Shown here: positions 7,633 through 16,339 of the stretch, piece by piece
Numbering within the stretch: position 1 is the stretch's first letter
How the letters are laid out: the number at the start of each line of letters is the position of its first letter
DNA from: Candidatus Multiplicimicrobium inquinatum
GTDB taxonomy: Bacteria; Omnitrophota; Omnitrophia; Omnitrophales; Aquincolibacteriaceae
Assembly (NCBI GenBank): GCA_002344825.1
Contig: DDUN01000011.1
Location: forward strand, 1-37,899
DNA: 37,899 nt
Reading direction: 5' to 3'
Made by a program: the position numbers and the translations under genes
The notes under the pieces: model-generated
Database searches by the model: none
What the model was told of the DNA's origin: nothing
The model's input: the letters and a program-made list of their open reading frames with translations, nothing else

Positions 7633-8130
7633 TCAACTCTCTAAAGTTAAAAAAGCTAATTCGGTTTGCCATTTCTCAGGATCTTTTTCCAAGCCCACAT
7701 TTAAGTAAGTTTCTAGCCGGGCTTCCCATACTTCTCCGGTTTCGAAGTCAGCTTTGTGCCATGTGATTTCATTTCTTTCAGCCCATTCCAAAAGAAACTT
7801 CACTGCTTCATGCAAACCCGAAAAATGACCTGTATGCAGTAACGTCGCGTAACAACCGGCAGGAAGTGTTAATGCCCGAACCTGACCTTCCCCCGCGACA
7901 AAGCTCTCAACAGGAATGCCAACCTCAACTTGAAAACCATTTTCAGCGTCAATCACAAGATAGCGAAAGAAAGGCGCTCCTGAAGGCTGAATCTTTTTCG
8001 CTTCCATCCAATCAGCAAGGTCGTTGTGAATTTTGGGTAAAACCGCCCCAAGCTCTTTCATCTTAACCTGAGTACGAATCCCCAAATAAGGCTGTTCTTT
8101 TCGATTCTCTAATTTAGGCTTACCAACCAT
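7633..8130 (-). CDS. GyrI-like small-molecule binding protein
   Basis: About 165 residues from ATG at 8130 (GAGAAG about 6 bases upstream). A longer frame reaches into the LemA gene and is not supported. The fold motifs are PYLGIRTQVKMKELGAVLPK, FFRYLVIDAENGFQVEVGIPV, LTLPAGCYATLLHTGHFSGL and HEAVKFLLEW, typical of the GyrI-like/AraC effector-binding domain (PF06445), here without a DNA-binding domain. Stand-alone members bind or hydrolyse small electrophilic or drug-like ligands. It lies between lemA and the SET gene in the same operon. Ligand unknown. Confidence 0.85.
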   Translation of the reverse strand: MVGKPKLENRKEQPYLGIRTQVKMKELGAVLPKIHNDLADWMEAKKIQPSGAPFFRYLVIDAENGFQVEVGIPVESFVAGEGQVRALTLPAGCYATLLHTGHFSGLHEAVKFLLEWAERNEITWHKADFETGEVWEARLETYLNVGLEKDPEKWQTELAFLTLES

Positions 8131-8149
8131 AACCAACTTCTCAAAAAAT

Positions 8150-8707
8150 TTAAAACTGAATTTTAACGTCCTGCGTTTCCTCTTTGGAAATCTCAAGCAA
8201 GGGACGTATTTTATAAGCCAGCATGTTGGCAATGAACAGGTCAGGGATCTGTTGAATACGAACGTTGAAAATCGTCACGCTTTCGTTGAAAAATTCGCGC
8301 CGATCCGCAATTTCATTTTCAAGTCCGGACACCCGTCCCTGCAACTGAAGAAAGTTTTGATTCGCTTTCAGGTCAGGGTAATTTTCCGAAACAGCAAAAA
8401 GCGTTTTTAAGCTTTTATTAAGCGCGTTCTCGGCATTCGTTTTATCCTCAATGCTGGAAGCATTCAAAAACGATGTGCGGGCCTTGGTAATGTTTTCCAA
8501 AAGCGATTGTTCATGCTTCATATACCCCTTACAGGTATCAATCAGCTTCGGCAGCTCATCATGGCGCTGTTTTAAAAGCACATCAATATTTGCCCAGGCT
8601 TTATCTACATTGTGGCGCACCTGAACCAACCCATTGTAAACACCGACAAAATACCCAACCACTCCCAGCACCAAAAAAATTACTGTCACGAAAGCAATAA
8701 GACCCAT
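8150..8707 (-). CDS. lemA: LemA family membrane protein
   Basis: A 185-residue protein with one N-terminal transmembrane helix (residues 4-24) and a long helical bundle. VYNGLVQVRHNVDKAWANIDVLLKQRHDELPKL is reproduced in shortened form across residues 24-56 and is the LemA signature; YPDLKANQNFLQLQ follows at the usual place, as does FNESVTIFN. GAAGGAG is 6 bases before ATG. LemA proteins are anchored with the C-terminal domain outside the cytoplasm; their molecular role is unsettled. It is 14 bases after the GIDE-like gene, a pairing seen in many bacteria. Confidence 0.95.
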   Translation of the reverse strand: MGLIAFVTVIFLVLGVVGYFVGVYNGLVQVRHNVDKAWANIDVLLKQRHDELPKLIDTCKGYMKHEQSLLENITKARTSFLNASSIEDKTNAENALNKSLKTLFAVSENYPDLKANQNFLQLQGRVSGLENEIADRREFFNESVTIFNVRIQQIPDLFIANMLAYKIRPLLEISKEETQDVKIQF

Positions 8708-8721
8708 ATCAGCTCCTTCAG

Positions 8722-9486
8722 TTAGAGATACTGCCTAAAATATAGGGCAATTAGCAAAAAAAGACAAACAACCGTAAGAATCGGTCCGCCATAAAGCATC
8801 AAAATCATTTGCCGACCCAGGTTCTTTAAAAGCTCTTTTTCACTATGATCCGAAATAAAAAAAATAGGGGCATTATCTTTACGAATACAAAGGTTCTCAT
8901 GTCCGCACTCAGAAAATTCTCCGGAAACAGCGGGACACGCGCTGCCTATCACATAAATCAAATCTCCGGGAGCAATATAGGTTTCCGCGCAGCGCAAACT
9001 TTTCTTCACACCCAGAAAACCCTTAGGGTCAATTCCTAACTCCGTAAGGCCCGTTAAAAACTCCGGCTTTGCTTTTCCGCCGAACGCGCTGCTGAATTCG
9101 CGGTCGACCTGCAAATGTAATTCAGCACTCAAAGGGTCCACAAAAACTTTTCCGGTGTCATCTTCCAAATAAAAATAGTTTGAACTCGAGTAGGAAGCAA
9201 TCGTCACCCAGCGGCTTCTTTTGCCGGAACTGCGAAGCTCCTCAATCGTGTAACGAAAAAAAACGCAAGGCGCCTTAGAAAAATGACTCACCAGAGGCTG
9301 GTCGACGGGATTCGCTTTCCCTTTTACCTCAACAAGCCCCACAGCCATCCCACGCACCGTGGAAGTGGGAATATTCTCAATCAGCCGCTTCTTATCACGA
9401 ACTTTGAACCCTTTAAAAAAGGCCACGGCCCCGAAAATAATTCCCGCGCCAAGCGCAACCAGCCCTTTTTCCTCACTACCGCTCAT
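8722..9486 (-). CDS. GIDE-domain membrane protein
   Basis: A 254-residue protein with hydrophobic segments at residues about 8-25 and 226-250 and a soluble domain between them. ENIPTSTVRGMAVGLVEVKG, then KAPCVFFRYTIEEL, FYLEDDTGKVFVDP and ETYIAPGDLIYVIGSA match the GIDE domain (PF12483), first described in the eukaryotic mitochondrial E3 ligase MULAN/GIDE. The bacterial form lacks a RING finger, as here. It is the first gene of the GIDE - LemA - GyrI-like - SET operon. Its function in bacteria is not known; a membrane-stress role with LemA is inferred. Confidence 0.9.
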   Translation of the reverse strand: MSGSEEKGLVALGAGIIFGAVAFFKGFKVRDKKRLIENIPTSTVRGMAVGLVEVKGKANPVDQPLVSHFSKAPCVFFRYTIEELRSSGKRSRWVTIASYSSSNYFYLEDDTGKVFVDPLSAELHLQVDREFSSAFGGKAKPEFLTGLTELGIDPKGFLGVKKSLRCAETYIAPGDLIYVIGSACPAVSGEFSECGHENLCIRKDNAPIFFISDHSEKELLKNLGRQMILMLYGGPILTVVCLFLLIALYFRQYL

Positions 9487-9525
9487 ACTTAAAACCTTAT
9501 CTCAAAGGAGGACATACTCTCTGTC

Positions 9526-9813
9526 TCAAATATTCGGATAATTCTTTTTACGTTCAGAGGTATAACGCCACCAGGGTTTCGCCGGAGCTCCGTTCATAAA
9601 ATCGACGGCCGCCATAAAAGTGTCCAAAACACAGGGGTCGTGGCGAAATCGCGTCAGCTTGCACAGTTTCTGATAAAGCTTGAACGGGCTTTTACCTTTA
9701 AGCTCTTGCGGCCCGAAGAAACCAAGCTTTTTAAAGTCGCCCGCGATGCGCTTGCCGACATTCGGAATTTCTTCAAACCAGATCGCTTCAGATCCGGCAC
9801 TAACTTTCTTCAC
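9526..9813 (-). CDS. Helix-hairpin-helix protein of the Cdd1/pathogenicity-locus family
   Basis: A 95-residue basic cytosolic protein. FEEIPNVGKRIAGDFKKLGF is a helix-hairpin-helix motif, followed by LYQKLCKLTRFRHDPCVLDT and KPWWRYTSERK, the signature of the Cdd1 family (PF11731, named pathogenicity locus). These are probably small DNA-binding proteins. It starts with GTG at 9813, 8 bases after the yceI-like stop codon, with no clear ribosome binding site, so translation is probably coupled. The name of the family does not imply virulence here. Confidence 0.88.
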   Translation of the reverse strand: MKKVSAGSEAIWFEEIPNVGKRIAGDFKKLGFFGPQELKGKSPFKLYQKLCKLTRFRHDPCVLDTFMAAVDFMNGAPAKPWWRYTSERKKNYPNI

Positions 9814-9821
9814 TTTTTAAA

Positions 9822-10400
9822 TTAAGCGGCCAAAACGGAAACTTCCAGAGTGAAATTATCGTGAATTGTTTTATCTCCAAGGTTTTCAAAAAACTTACCC
9901 GAACCATAGCGGATATCATACAGCGTCCGGTCAACGGTAATCATTGCGGTAGCCTGAATCCCCTCCGCGGTTTTCGCAACCATGGCTTTAAAGTCCACCG
10001 GATGCGTCGTATTTTTGATTGTGAGATCAGCCGTCACATCGTAAAGGTTTTCGCTGATTACTTTGACTCCCGTAATCTTAATGGTTGCGGAAGGAAAACT
10101 CTCCGCATCAAAAAAATCAGCGCTTTTAAGGTGGTTCAGCAGTTTTGCGTTCATTTTCTCATCCTGAATATCAGTCACGGCCATAGTCCCCACATCAATT
10201 ACCGCTTGTCCGCCCGAAAACTGGCCGTCCGTAAATTCAATTTCACCGGATGAAACCTTAATGATTCCAAAATGCTTTCCCGTTACTTTAGTCGCGGTCC
10301 ATCTCACCTCGGAAGCATCCGCCTGAACCGCGTGAGTTTCCGCGAAAACCGCTGTTTGAACAAAAAACAATCCGAGCATTGTTAAAATTAATTTTTTCAT
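9822..10400 (-). CDS. Secreted YceI-like lipid-binding protein
   Basis: A 192-residue protein with a signal peptide (residues 1-20, FVQTAVFAE). The lipocalin-like barrel is typical for YceI (PF04264): VRWTATKVTGKHFGIIKVSS, FDAESFPSATIKIT, VTADLTIKNTTHPVDF and DRTLYDIRYGSGKFFENLG. YceI proteins bind isoprenoid or fatty-acid ligands in the periplasm and often serve quinone or electron-transfer related processes. It heads a two-gene unit with the HhH protein. Length and all family motifs are complete. Confidence 0.95.
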   Translation of the reverse strand: MKKLILTMLGLFFVQTAVFAETHAVQADASEVRWTATKVTGKHFGIIKVSSGEIEFTDGQFSGGQAVIDVGTMAVTDIQDEKMNAKLLNHLKSADFFDAESFPSATIKITGVKVISENLYDVTADLTIKNTTHPVDFKAMVAKTAEGIQATAMITVDRTLYDIRYGSGKFFENLGDKTIHDNFTLEVSVLAA

Positions 10401-10491
10401 GCGCTCTTCCTTCCTTTTTAAGTTTATTTTCGATTCATTTCAAAAATCTTTTTCAGCCCACTCTGCCGGTCTAACACGCTCACACGCCTGC

Positions 10492-11253
10492 TTAAACGGC
10501 AACAACCGCTTTCAGAAACACTCCCGCTCCATAGGCGAGGGCAGCGGCAATCCCGCCCACAAAAAGAGTCTCCAGGCCGGAACGCCACCATACGTGCCCC
10601 GTGAATCGGCTTTTAAACGCGCCAACGATAAAAAATGCCGAACAGGTCATGACCAAACTCACCGCAAACGGTTCAAATTCTAAATCAGAAAAAATGCTTT
10701 TCACCAAAAAAGAACTTAGCGGCAATACGCCAATTAAAATAAAAGCAGCCCAGGTCACCGCGCCTGCTTTCAAGGGCGAAATAGGGCGGGCCGAAAAACC
10801 CAGTTCCTCCCGAAGCATGGTGTTAACCCACTCTTCACGGTTGGAGGTAATAATTTTGACGGCGTTTTCAAGTTCATCGCCCGAAAAACCCTTTGCAGCA
10901 AAAATTTGACGCACCTCTTCTCTTTCACCTTCAGGCACAAGATCAATATGCTCTTCTTCCGTGCGGCGCGCGAGATCACGCAATTGATTTTCCGCGCGAG
11001 TTCCCAAATAATTACTCACGGCCATACTAAATCCGTCAGCGATAAGATTCGCCGCGCCCAAGATAATGACAATCCCCGCGGAAAGCTGCGCGCCCGCAAC
11101 TCCGGCAACAACCGCGAACGTGGTAACCGCGCCGTCCACAGCACCGTAAACAAAATCGCGTAAATAGCTGTGCCGTGCGCCGCTTTCAAGCCGGGAAGCA
11201 ACCGCGGACACCGTATGCGAAGAAGCTAGTTTTTCTGCTTTGTTTTGACTCAT
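10492..11253 (-). CDS. VIT1/CCC1 family metal (Fe2+/Mn2+) transporter
   Basis: A 253-residue membrane protein. The start at 11253 is fixed by an ATGA overlap with the small upstream gene; a longer frame from 11292 has no ribosome binding site. LRDFVYGAVDGAVTTFAVVAG is the family signature on helix 1, followed by NLIADGFSMAVSNYLGTRAE. A charged cytosolic domain with EEEH (about residue 98) and EGEREEVRQIFAAKGFSG matches the metal-binding helices of VIT1. Three hydrophobic helices follow. VIT1/CCC1 proteins export Fe or Mn from the cytosol by proton exchange. Confidence 0.93.
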   Translation of the reverse strand: MSQNKAEKLASSHTVSAVASRLESGARHSYLRDFVYGAVDGAVTTFAVVAGVAGAQLSAGIVIILGAANLIADGFSMAVSNYLGTRAENQLRDLARRTEEEHIDLVPEGEREEVRQIFAAKGFSGDELENAVKIITSNREEWVNTMLREELGFSARPISPLKAGAVTWAAFILIGVLPLSSFLVKSIFSDLEFEPFAVSLVMTCSAFFIVGAFKSRFTGHVWWRSGLETLFVGGIAAALAYGAGVFLKAVVAV

Positions 11254-11396
11254 ACCTCGCCATAAAATTTTTTGAGGCTGTTTAAAACCCATTTAGGCTT
11301 AAAACAAAGCACATAAGCGATAAACAGGGCGCAGACGGGAACAAAAAAGACGGCTAAATCTATCAGTAAAATCGCGGCGGCAAGCAAATAATTCAT
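11250..11396 (-). CDS. 48-residue membrane mini-protein upstream of the VIT1-like transporter
   Basis: A short frame from ATG at 11396 to TGA at 11250-11252, with AAAGGGA about 7 bases upstream. The product is almost entirely one hydrophobic helix (NYLLAAAILLIDLAVFFVPV, then CALFIAYVLCF) followed by a basic tail KPKWVLNSLKKFYGEV. Its stop overlaps the transporter's ATG by four bases, which is strong evidence for translation and coupling. No family recognised. It could be a regulatory or stabilising subunit of the transporter. Confidence 0.78.
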   Translation of the reverse strand: MNYLLAAAILLIDLAVFFVPVCALFIAYVLCFKPKWVLNSLKKFYGEV

Positions 11397-11440
11397 AATC
11401 CATCCCTTTTAATTCTTACATCATCAATAAATTTTCGTTA

Positions 11441-12490
11441 TTATTTTCTCATCGATGCGACATCAATCACAAATCGGTAACGCACATCACTTTTAAGAAC
11501 GCGCTCATAAGCCTCGTTAATCTGCCGCGCCGAAATAAGCTCAATATCAGAAACAATGTTATGCTTACCGCAAAAGTTAAGCATTTCCTGAGTTTCCTTG
11601 ATACCGCCAATCAACGAGCCCGACAAGCTGCGGCGTCCGCCGATCAAGGAAAAAGCTCCGACCGGAATGTCTTTTTCGGGCACGCCCACCAAAACCATGC
11701 TGCCGTCGATTTTGAGAAGCCCCAAATATTCATTCCAATCAATTTCAGCCGAAACCGTGTTAATGATCAAATCAAAATGCTTCTTCAGTTTCGTAAAAGT
11801 TTTTTTGTCGGAGGTCGCGTAAAAATGATCAGCCCCCAGCCGCAATCCGTCTTTTTTTTTGCTCAGCGTTTGGCTCAACACGGTAACCTCCGCACCCATG
11901 GCATGCGCGAGTTTCACACCCATATGTCCCAAACCACCCAAACCGATAATCGCCACTTTTTTGCCTTTGCCCGCTTTCCAATGTTTCAGCGGCGAATAAA
12001 GCGTAATTCCCGCGCAAAGCAACGGTGCGGCCGCGTCGAGCGGAAGATTTTTCGGAACTTTCAAAACAAAATCTTCGTTCGTCACAATTGCGGTTGAGTA
12101 GCCGCCCTGAGTTTTTGTTTTGCCGTCCTGTTCTTTGCTGTTGTAAGTAAAGCTGGGGCCTTTTTCACAAAACTGCTGGAGATGCTCTTTACATGGAGAA
12201 CAACTGCGGCACGAATCCACCATACATCCCACGCCGACTTGATCGCCCGCTTTAAATTTTTTGACCTTGGCACCGACTGAACGCACGACGCCGACAATTT
12301 CATGCCCAGGCACCATCGGAAAAGTAGCTCCGCCCCATTCATCGCGCGCTTGATGAATATCGGAGTGACAAATACCGCAATAATGAATATCAATCACCAC
12401 ATCGCGCGGCTTGGGAGTACGGCGTTTAAACTGAAAAGGCGCGAGCTTAGCTTTCGCTTTTTTCGCGGCATAACCTTGAACTAAAATCAT
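11441..12490 (-). CDS. Zinc-dependent NAD(P) alcohol/aldehyde dehydrogenase (YahK/cinnamyl-type)
   Basis: A 349-residue medium-chain dehydrogenase. Catalytic zinc ligands are C38 (HYCGICHSD), H63 with E64 (PGHEIVG) and a Cys near residue 159 (LLCAGIT). The structural zinc ligands C94, C97, C100 and C108 are all present. The cofactor motif GLGGLGHMG lies near residue 183. The sequence CGICHSDIHQARDEWG places it in the cinnamyl-alcohol/YahK branch, which reduces diverse aldehydes, usually with NADPH. It is transcribed alone. Role: aldehyde detoxification or reduction (inferred from family). Confidence 0.94.
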   Translation of the reverse strand: MILVQGYAAKKAKAKLAPFQFKRRTPKPRDVVIDIHYCGICHSDIHQARDEWGGATFPMVPGHEIVGVVRSVGAKVKKFKAGDQVGVGCMVDSCRSCSPCKEHLQQFCEKGPSFTYNSKEQDGKTKTQGGYSTAIVTNEDFVLKVPKNLPLDAAAPLLCAGITLYSPLKHWKAGKGKKVAIIGLGGLGHMGVKLAHAMGAEVTVLSQTLSKKKDGLRLGADHFYATSDKKTFTKLKKHFDLIINTVSAEIDWNEYLGLLKIDGSMVLVGVPEKDIPVGAFSLIGGRRSLSGSLIGGIKETQEMLNFCGKHNIVSDIELISARQINEAYERVLKSDVRYRFVIDVASMRK

Positions 12491-12639
12491 AAAATTCCTT
12501 TTGCTTGCTCTTTATCACGCAATTTCTGCATTAGTGCAACACGTCAAACAACCAACAGCTTCAAACATCTAAGCTTTAAAAAGCCGAGGAGAATTATATC
12601 GGCAAGAGAAGCTAAGAGTTAGCTTTAAAAATGCCTCTA

Positions 12640-13419
12640 TTATTTTAAAAATCGCTGCAGCGCGGAATTGAACTGTTGCGGCTGCTCAAGATTAAGTAAA
12701 TGCCCGGCCTGCGCAAAAACATGCATTTCCGAATTTAAAATTCCTTTTTGCATGATCTCCGCCTCCGACACGGGAATCACTTTGTCCTCTTGACCCGCAA
12801 GAATCAAAACCGGGATGCAAATTTTTTTCAGCAAAGTCAAAGAATCAGCCCGGCCGGCCATCGCAAGCAGCGCGTCCGCCGCGCCCGCGGGAGAACCTGC
12901 CAAAATCATTTTACGGATTTGCTCGACTAAAAGCGGCGCACTCCGTTCGGTTGTTTCACCGACCAGTTTCGCAGCCATGGAATCCGCTAAAACCGGCATA
13001 CCTTCGCGTCTTACTTTGTCCGCCAGCTCATGGCGTTTCTTTTTCTGTTCATCCGAATCCGCGCCCGCGCGCGTAGAAAAAAGGCCAAGCGCCCGCACGC
13101 GCGTCGGAAATTGCCTAAAGAATTCAAGCGCCACATAGCCGCCCATGGAAAGCCCGCCGATAAAAACCGGCCCCGCGATTTTTAATTCATCGAGCAGCAA
13201 GGCAACGCTTTGCGCTGCCGTCGCGATGGAGGGAGGATTTTGCAGCGGAGATTTTCCAAATCCGGGAAGATCAAGCGTAATGACAGTGTAGTTTCGCGCA
13301 AGCTCCGCAACCTGCCCTTCCCACATGTCTTTCGATAGCGGAAAAGCATGCACAAGCACAACCGGAGTTCCTTGACCCTGAACTTGATACGCGAGATCAA
13401 CAGGCTTGAAATCTGTCAT
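12640..13419 (-). CDS. Alpha/beta hydrolase
   Basis: A 259-residue soluble enzyme. It has the oxyanion motif VLVHAFPLSKDMW, the nucleophile elbow GLSMGG with S91, an acidic residue in LAGQEDKVIP and the catalytic histidine in QAGHLLNLEQP, so the triad is complete. The sequence is closest in feel to 3-oxoadipate enol-lactonase/esterase-type hydrolases, but the substrate cannot be decided. GGAGGAG precedes the ATG by 4-5 bases. The gene follows the symporter - SYLF - coiled-coil group by about 60 bases and may be part of it. Confidence 0.9.
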   Translation of the reverse strand: MTDFKPVDLAYQVQGQGTPVVLVHAFPLSKDMWEGQVAELARNYTVITLDLPGFGKSPLQNPPSIATAAQSVALLLDELKIAGPVFIGGLSMGGYVALEFFRQFPTRVRALGLFSTRAGADSDEQKKKRHELADKVRREGMPVLADSMAAKLVGETTERSAPLLVEQIRKMILAGSPAGAADALLAMAGRADSLTLLKKICIPVLILAGQEDKVIPVSEAEIMQKGILNSEMHVFAQAGHLLNLEQPQQFNSALQRFLK

Positions 13420-13479
13420 ATTCTCCTCCTTATTTTAGAAAATTAAAAATCACCCCTGCTGTCATTCCGCACGATACCG

Positions 13480-13788
13480 CTATCTTCGATTTTTTTCCGG
13501 CGGTGGCTCGCCCAAAAGTTCGCGGACAATATCACTCCAAACTTTTTGGTCATAGCCGGTTTGTTCACGCAGGCTTTCAATCTCTTGTTCGGATGGTTTT
13601 TCTCCGCGCCAAAACTGATCCTTATTTTCTTCGCAAAATTCTTTAATGGCTTCCTGCTGACGGCGAGCATCATGAATCCGCTTCAAAAGCGCGCTTAGCT
13701 TCAGCAATTGTTGAATCTGCTGCATTTGCTGCGTTTGTTTGGCAATTCTGATTGTCTCGTTAATACGTCTCAGCTCATTGAAATCCAT
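13480..13788 (-). CDS. Small coiled-coil protein, unknown function
   Basis: A 102-residue charged protein. The N-terminal half (LRRINETIRIAKQTQQMQQI, then QQLLKLSALLKRIHDARRQQ) is a Gln-rich predicted coiled coil. The C-terminal part includes DQFWRGEKPSEQEIESL and DIVRELLGEPPPE. ATG lies three bases after the SYLF gene's stop codon, so the two are coupled. No family recognised; a cytosolic adaptor is possible. Confidence 0.72.
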   Translation of the reverse strand: MDFNELRRINETIRIAKQTQQMQQIQQLLKLSALLKRIHDARRQQEAIKEFCEENKDQFWRGEKPSEQEIESLREQTGYDQKVWSDIVRELLGEPPPEKNRR

Positions 13789-13791
13789 TAT

Positions 13792-14388
13792 TTAATTCCC
13801 GGCATTATTGAGGTCGTTGTCTTTATAGTATTTTGTGCCTTTGGCGGTAAGCTCTAAAGCCAAGCCCGAACCGGTCAGCTGATAAAGATAGACGCCCGAA
13901 GAAATTTCAAGCGCGCCCTGGTAAGCTGCGCCGGTGTCGCCCGCTTTCGCGGCCGCGGAAGCTTGTCCGCCTAATTCCCAACCTGAGTTCACGAAACTAT
14001 TAAAAACCTGCGCATTATCAAAAACCCAAACCAACATGAAGCTTTTAACGCCTAACCCAAGTCCCGCTTGAAGTTCAGCCATATTCATAAAGGTTTTTTG
14101 CTGGGTTTGATTGTTGACCGCCACCCCGCGCCCGCTGCCGCTTCCGGCAAAAAAGATTTTGACGCCGAAATTACTGAAGGTCGCGTAACCGTATGCTTTC
14201 TCCACCGCCGCTTTCGCCTCAGGCTGAGATTGATACAGCTTCGCCAAAACCTCGGATGACTGCTCAAGAATCACTTGCCGTTGCTTTTCCTCCGGCCGTC
14301 TATCAAGCCACGCCGGCCGCGCGGAAGCCGTGCTCGCAATCAATCCAAATCCAACTACAAAAACCAAAACCGTTTTAATTAATTTCAT
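13792..14388 (-). CDS. Secreted SYLF-domain (YSC84-like) lipid-binding protein
   Basis: A 198-residue protein with a signal peptide (residues 1-23, ending STASA). AYGYATFSNFGVKIFFAGSG, GRGVAVNNQTQQKTFMNMAE and LQAGLGLGVKSFMLVWVFDN are the SYLF domain (PF04366), with LTGSGLALELTAKGTKYYKD at the end. SYLF domains bind phosphoinositides in eukaryotes; bacterial exported forms are thought to bind lipids in the envelope. Start is supported by AAAGGAAAGG upstream, within the end of the symporter gene. It shares an operon with the symporter. Confidence 0.9.
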   Translation of the reverse strand: MKLIKTVLVFVVGFGLIASTASARPAWLDRRPEEKQRQVILEQSSEVLAKLYQSQPEAKAAVEKAYGYATFSNFGVKIFFAGSGSGRGVAVNNQTQQKTFMNMAELQAGLGLGVKSFMLVWVFDNAQVFNSFVNSGWELGGQASAAAKAGDTGAAYQGALEISSGVYLYQLTGSGLALELTAKGTKYYKDNDLNNAGN

Positions 14389-14391
14389 ATA

Positions 14392-16299
14392 TTACCTTTC
14401 CTTTCGGTATACGGGACTTTTTGCGGAATAATCTTCATTAAATCCAAAGCGCCAGCCGAACCCCATCAAAATTGCTCCTGCAATAGCTAAAACCACGGAG
14501 TGCCATCCGCCACGCTGCGTCATGAACATGCCGGCGCTAATCAGCAAACCGAAGACGCTGCCCACAAAACAGAACACTGCCAATAAAAGGCGAAAAAATT
14601 TTGCTCCCGGCGCGCCAGACGCCTCGCCTGCTTTTACGGCAACCGGTCCCCAAAATCCGGGCGGCTGCGTTTTTTTGTAAAAAGCTCCTAGAGTTTGTTC
14701 GCTTTCGGGAGCCGTCAGCAAAGTAACACTTAAAACAGCGGCCGTAGAAATGGCCAGCATCGTTAAAAGCCGGGTTTCTTCGCGCATTTCCGGAAAGCCG
14801 ATTAATAGAATCGGCGCGCCGATCAGCGAGCTGATTACTGCCGCATATTCCGAACCGATATTAATACGATACCAAAGCCAGCGCAAAATCAAAACAACTC
14901 CCAGGCCGCTGCCGAATAATAAACTCATATGCCATGCATTTTGTATGGAAGACAAGTTGGCCATAATCACCAGCGCAATGCACAGAATTCCCAAATTGGA
15001 AAGGCGCGCGACCCAAACCAGTTCGCGCGGCCGCGGCTCTCTTCGCAAAAACTGCGGTGCAATAAAACGCTTATATAAGTCATTGGTCCAATAGGAAGCT
15101 CCCCAATTCAAATGCGTATCCAAAGTCGAGGCGAGCGCCGCCAGCATACCCGTCAGCATGAGCCCGCGGGCGAACGGCGGCAGAAAATCATGAATGCCGG
15201 ACGCAAAAGTGGCTTCCCTCGCCACGCGAAACGACTCCGATGCCATGCCTAATTCCGGCAAAGAATTTGCCGGGTATAAAACGAGCAATCCTAAAGCGAT
15301 GACAATCCAAAACAGACTGCGAATAAAAATCTGCATATAAGTAAAAATGAGCGATGCGATTTTTGCTTCGCGATCCGAATGACAGGCCATACTGCGCTGC
15401 GCCAAATACCCCGTGCCGTCGGAACTGCTTTGCGCGAACCATTGCACCGCCAGCACCGCCACGCCGAGTGCCGCAACCGAATCCCATCGCAGCGGTGAAA
15501 AAGCCAAGCGCTCATTGACCGCCGCCGTCCCGTAAAGTTCGGTCAAACGCTGAATTAAAACGTCCAAACCGCCAATTTCGCCCACAATAAACACAGCGTA
15601 AACGCCGGTTGCGATCATCATGATCGCAAACTGCACAATATCCGTCATGACCACACCGCGCAAACCGCCGGTGGCAGAATACAGCGTCGTGAAAAAGACA
15701 ATCAGCAAAATGGAAATCAAGTTACTCGCCGAAAGCGTCCACGCGAAAGGCTCGCTGTTTGGCAGTGAGGAAAAATTTAAATTGGCCGTTTCCAAAAGAG
15801 AAGCAAGCATGGACAGGAACGGCGCGGGAAGCCACTCATGCCAAAGCAAAAAAGGCTCGCTAATCCGTACGGCCGCAATCAAAACCATGGCCAACACACT
15901 GCAATTTACCAGCGTGCCCAAGTGCACGGCTTTAATCGCACGCAACACTGCGGCGCCTTTTCCGGCATAGCGCAACTCGGTAAACTCGGCGTCGGTTAAT
16001 ACTTTCGCACGCCGCCAGCTGGAGCTAAAAATAAATCCGAGCATTAAAAACGCAATTGCGTAAACCCACAACCGCCACAATGAAAAAATACCCGCCGTGG
16101 CAATCAGTCCCGTGACTAAAAGCGGCGTGTCGGCAGCAAATTGCGTGGCGGACATGCTGATTCCGGCTTGCCAGCCTTTCAGCGAACGGCCGGCAAGAAA
16201 ATATTGCTCAAGATTTTCCGATGCTTTTTTGCGCGCGGCCAAGCCTGCGGAAACGGAATAAATGACAAAGGCTAATACGATGAAAAGATCAATCAGCAT
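14392..16299 (-). CDS. Sodium:solute symporter (SSS family)
   Basis: A 635-residue membrane protein with about 13-15 transmembrane helices. Diagnostic motifs are YFLAGRSLKGWQAGISMSAT near the N-terminus, YSATGGLRGVVMTDIVQF around residue 210-225, WFAQSSSDGTGYLAQRSMAC and a later GMLAALASTLDTHLNWGASY. These match the sodium-dependent family of PutP/SGLT-type transporters. Substrate cannot be inferred safely; relatives carry proline, sugars or organic acids. It heads the unit with the SYLF and coiled-coil genes. Length is at the long end of the family because of extra C-terminal helices. Confidence 0.93.
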   Translation of the reverse strand: MLIDLFIVLAFVIYSVSAGLAARKKASENLEQYFLAGRSLKGWQAGISMSATQFAADTPLLVTGLIATAGIFSLWRLWVYAIAFLMLGFIFSSSWRRAKVLTDAEFTELRYAGKGAAVLRAIKAVHLGTLVNCSVLAMVLIAAVRISEPFLLWHEWLPAPFLSMLASLLETANLNFSSLPNSEPFAWTLSASNLISILLIVFFTTLYSATGGLRGVVMTDIVQFAIMMIATGVYAVFIVGEIGGLDVLIQRLTELYGTAAVNERLAFSPLRWDSVAALGVAVLAVQWFAQSSSDGTGYLAQRSMACHSDREAKIASLIFTYMQIFIRSLFWIVIALGLLVLYPANSLPELGMASESFRVAREATFASGIHDFLPPFARGLMLTGMLAALASTLDTHLNWGASYWTNDLYKRFIAPQFLRREPRPRELVWVARLSNLGILCIALVIMANLSSIQNAWHMSLLFGSGLGVVLILRWLWYRINIGSEYAAVISSLIGAPILLIGFPEMREETRLLTMLAISTAAVLSVTLLTAPESEQTLGAFYKKTQPPGFWGPVAVKAGEASGAPGAKFFRLLLAVFCFVGSVFGLLISAGMFMTQRGGWHSVVLAIAGAILMGFGWRFGFNEDYSAKSPVYRKER

Positions 16300-16339
16300 G
16301 CGGAAACTAACAATCGTCCCAAATAGATTGCATCATAAA

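Noticed and set aside
9500..9520. Plus-strand ribosome binding site (AAAGGAGGA) near 9504-9512
   Set aside because: No start codon with an open frame follows at a usable distance; the match is probably chance in the gap upstream of the GIDE gene.
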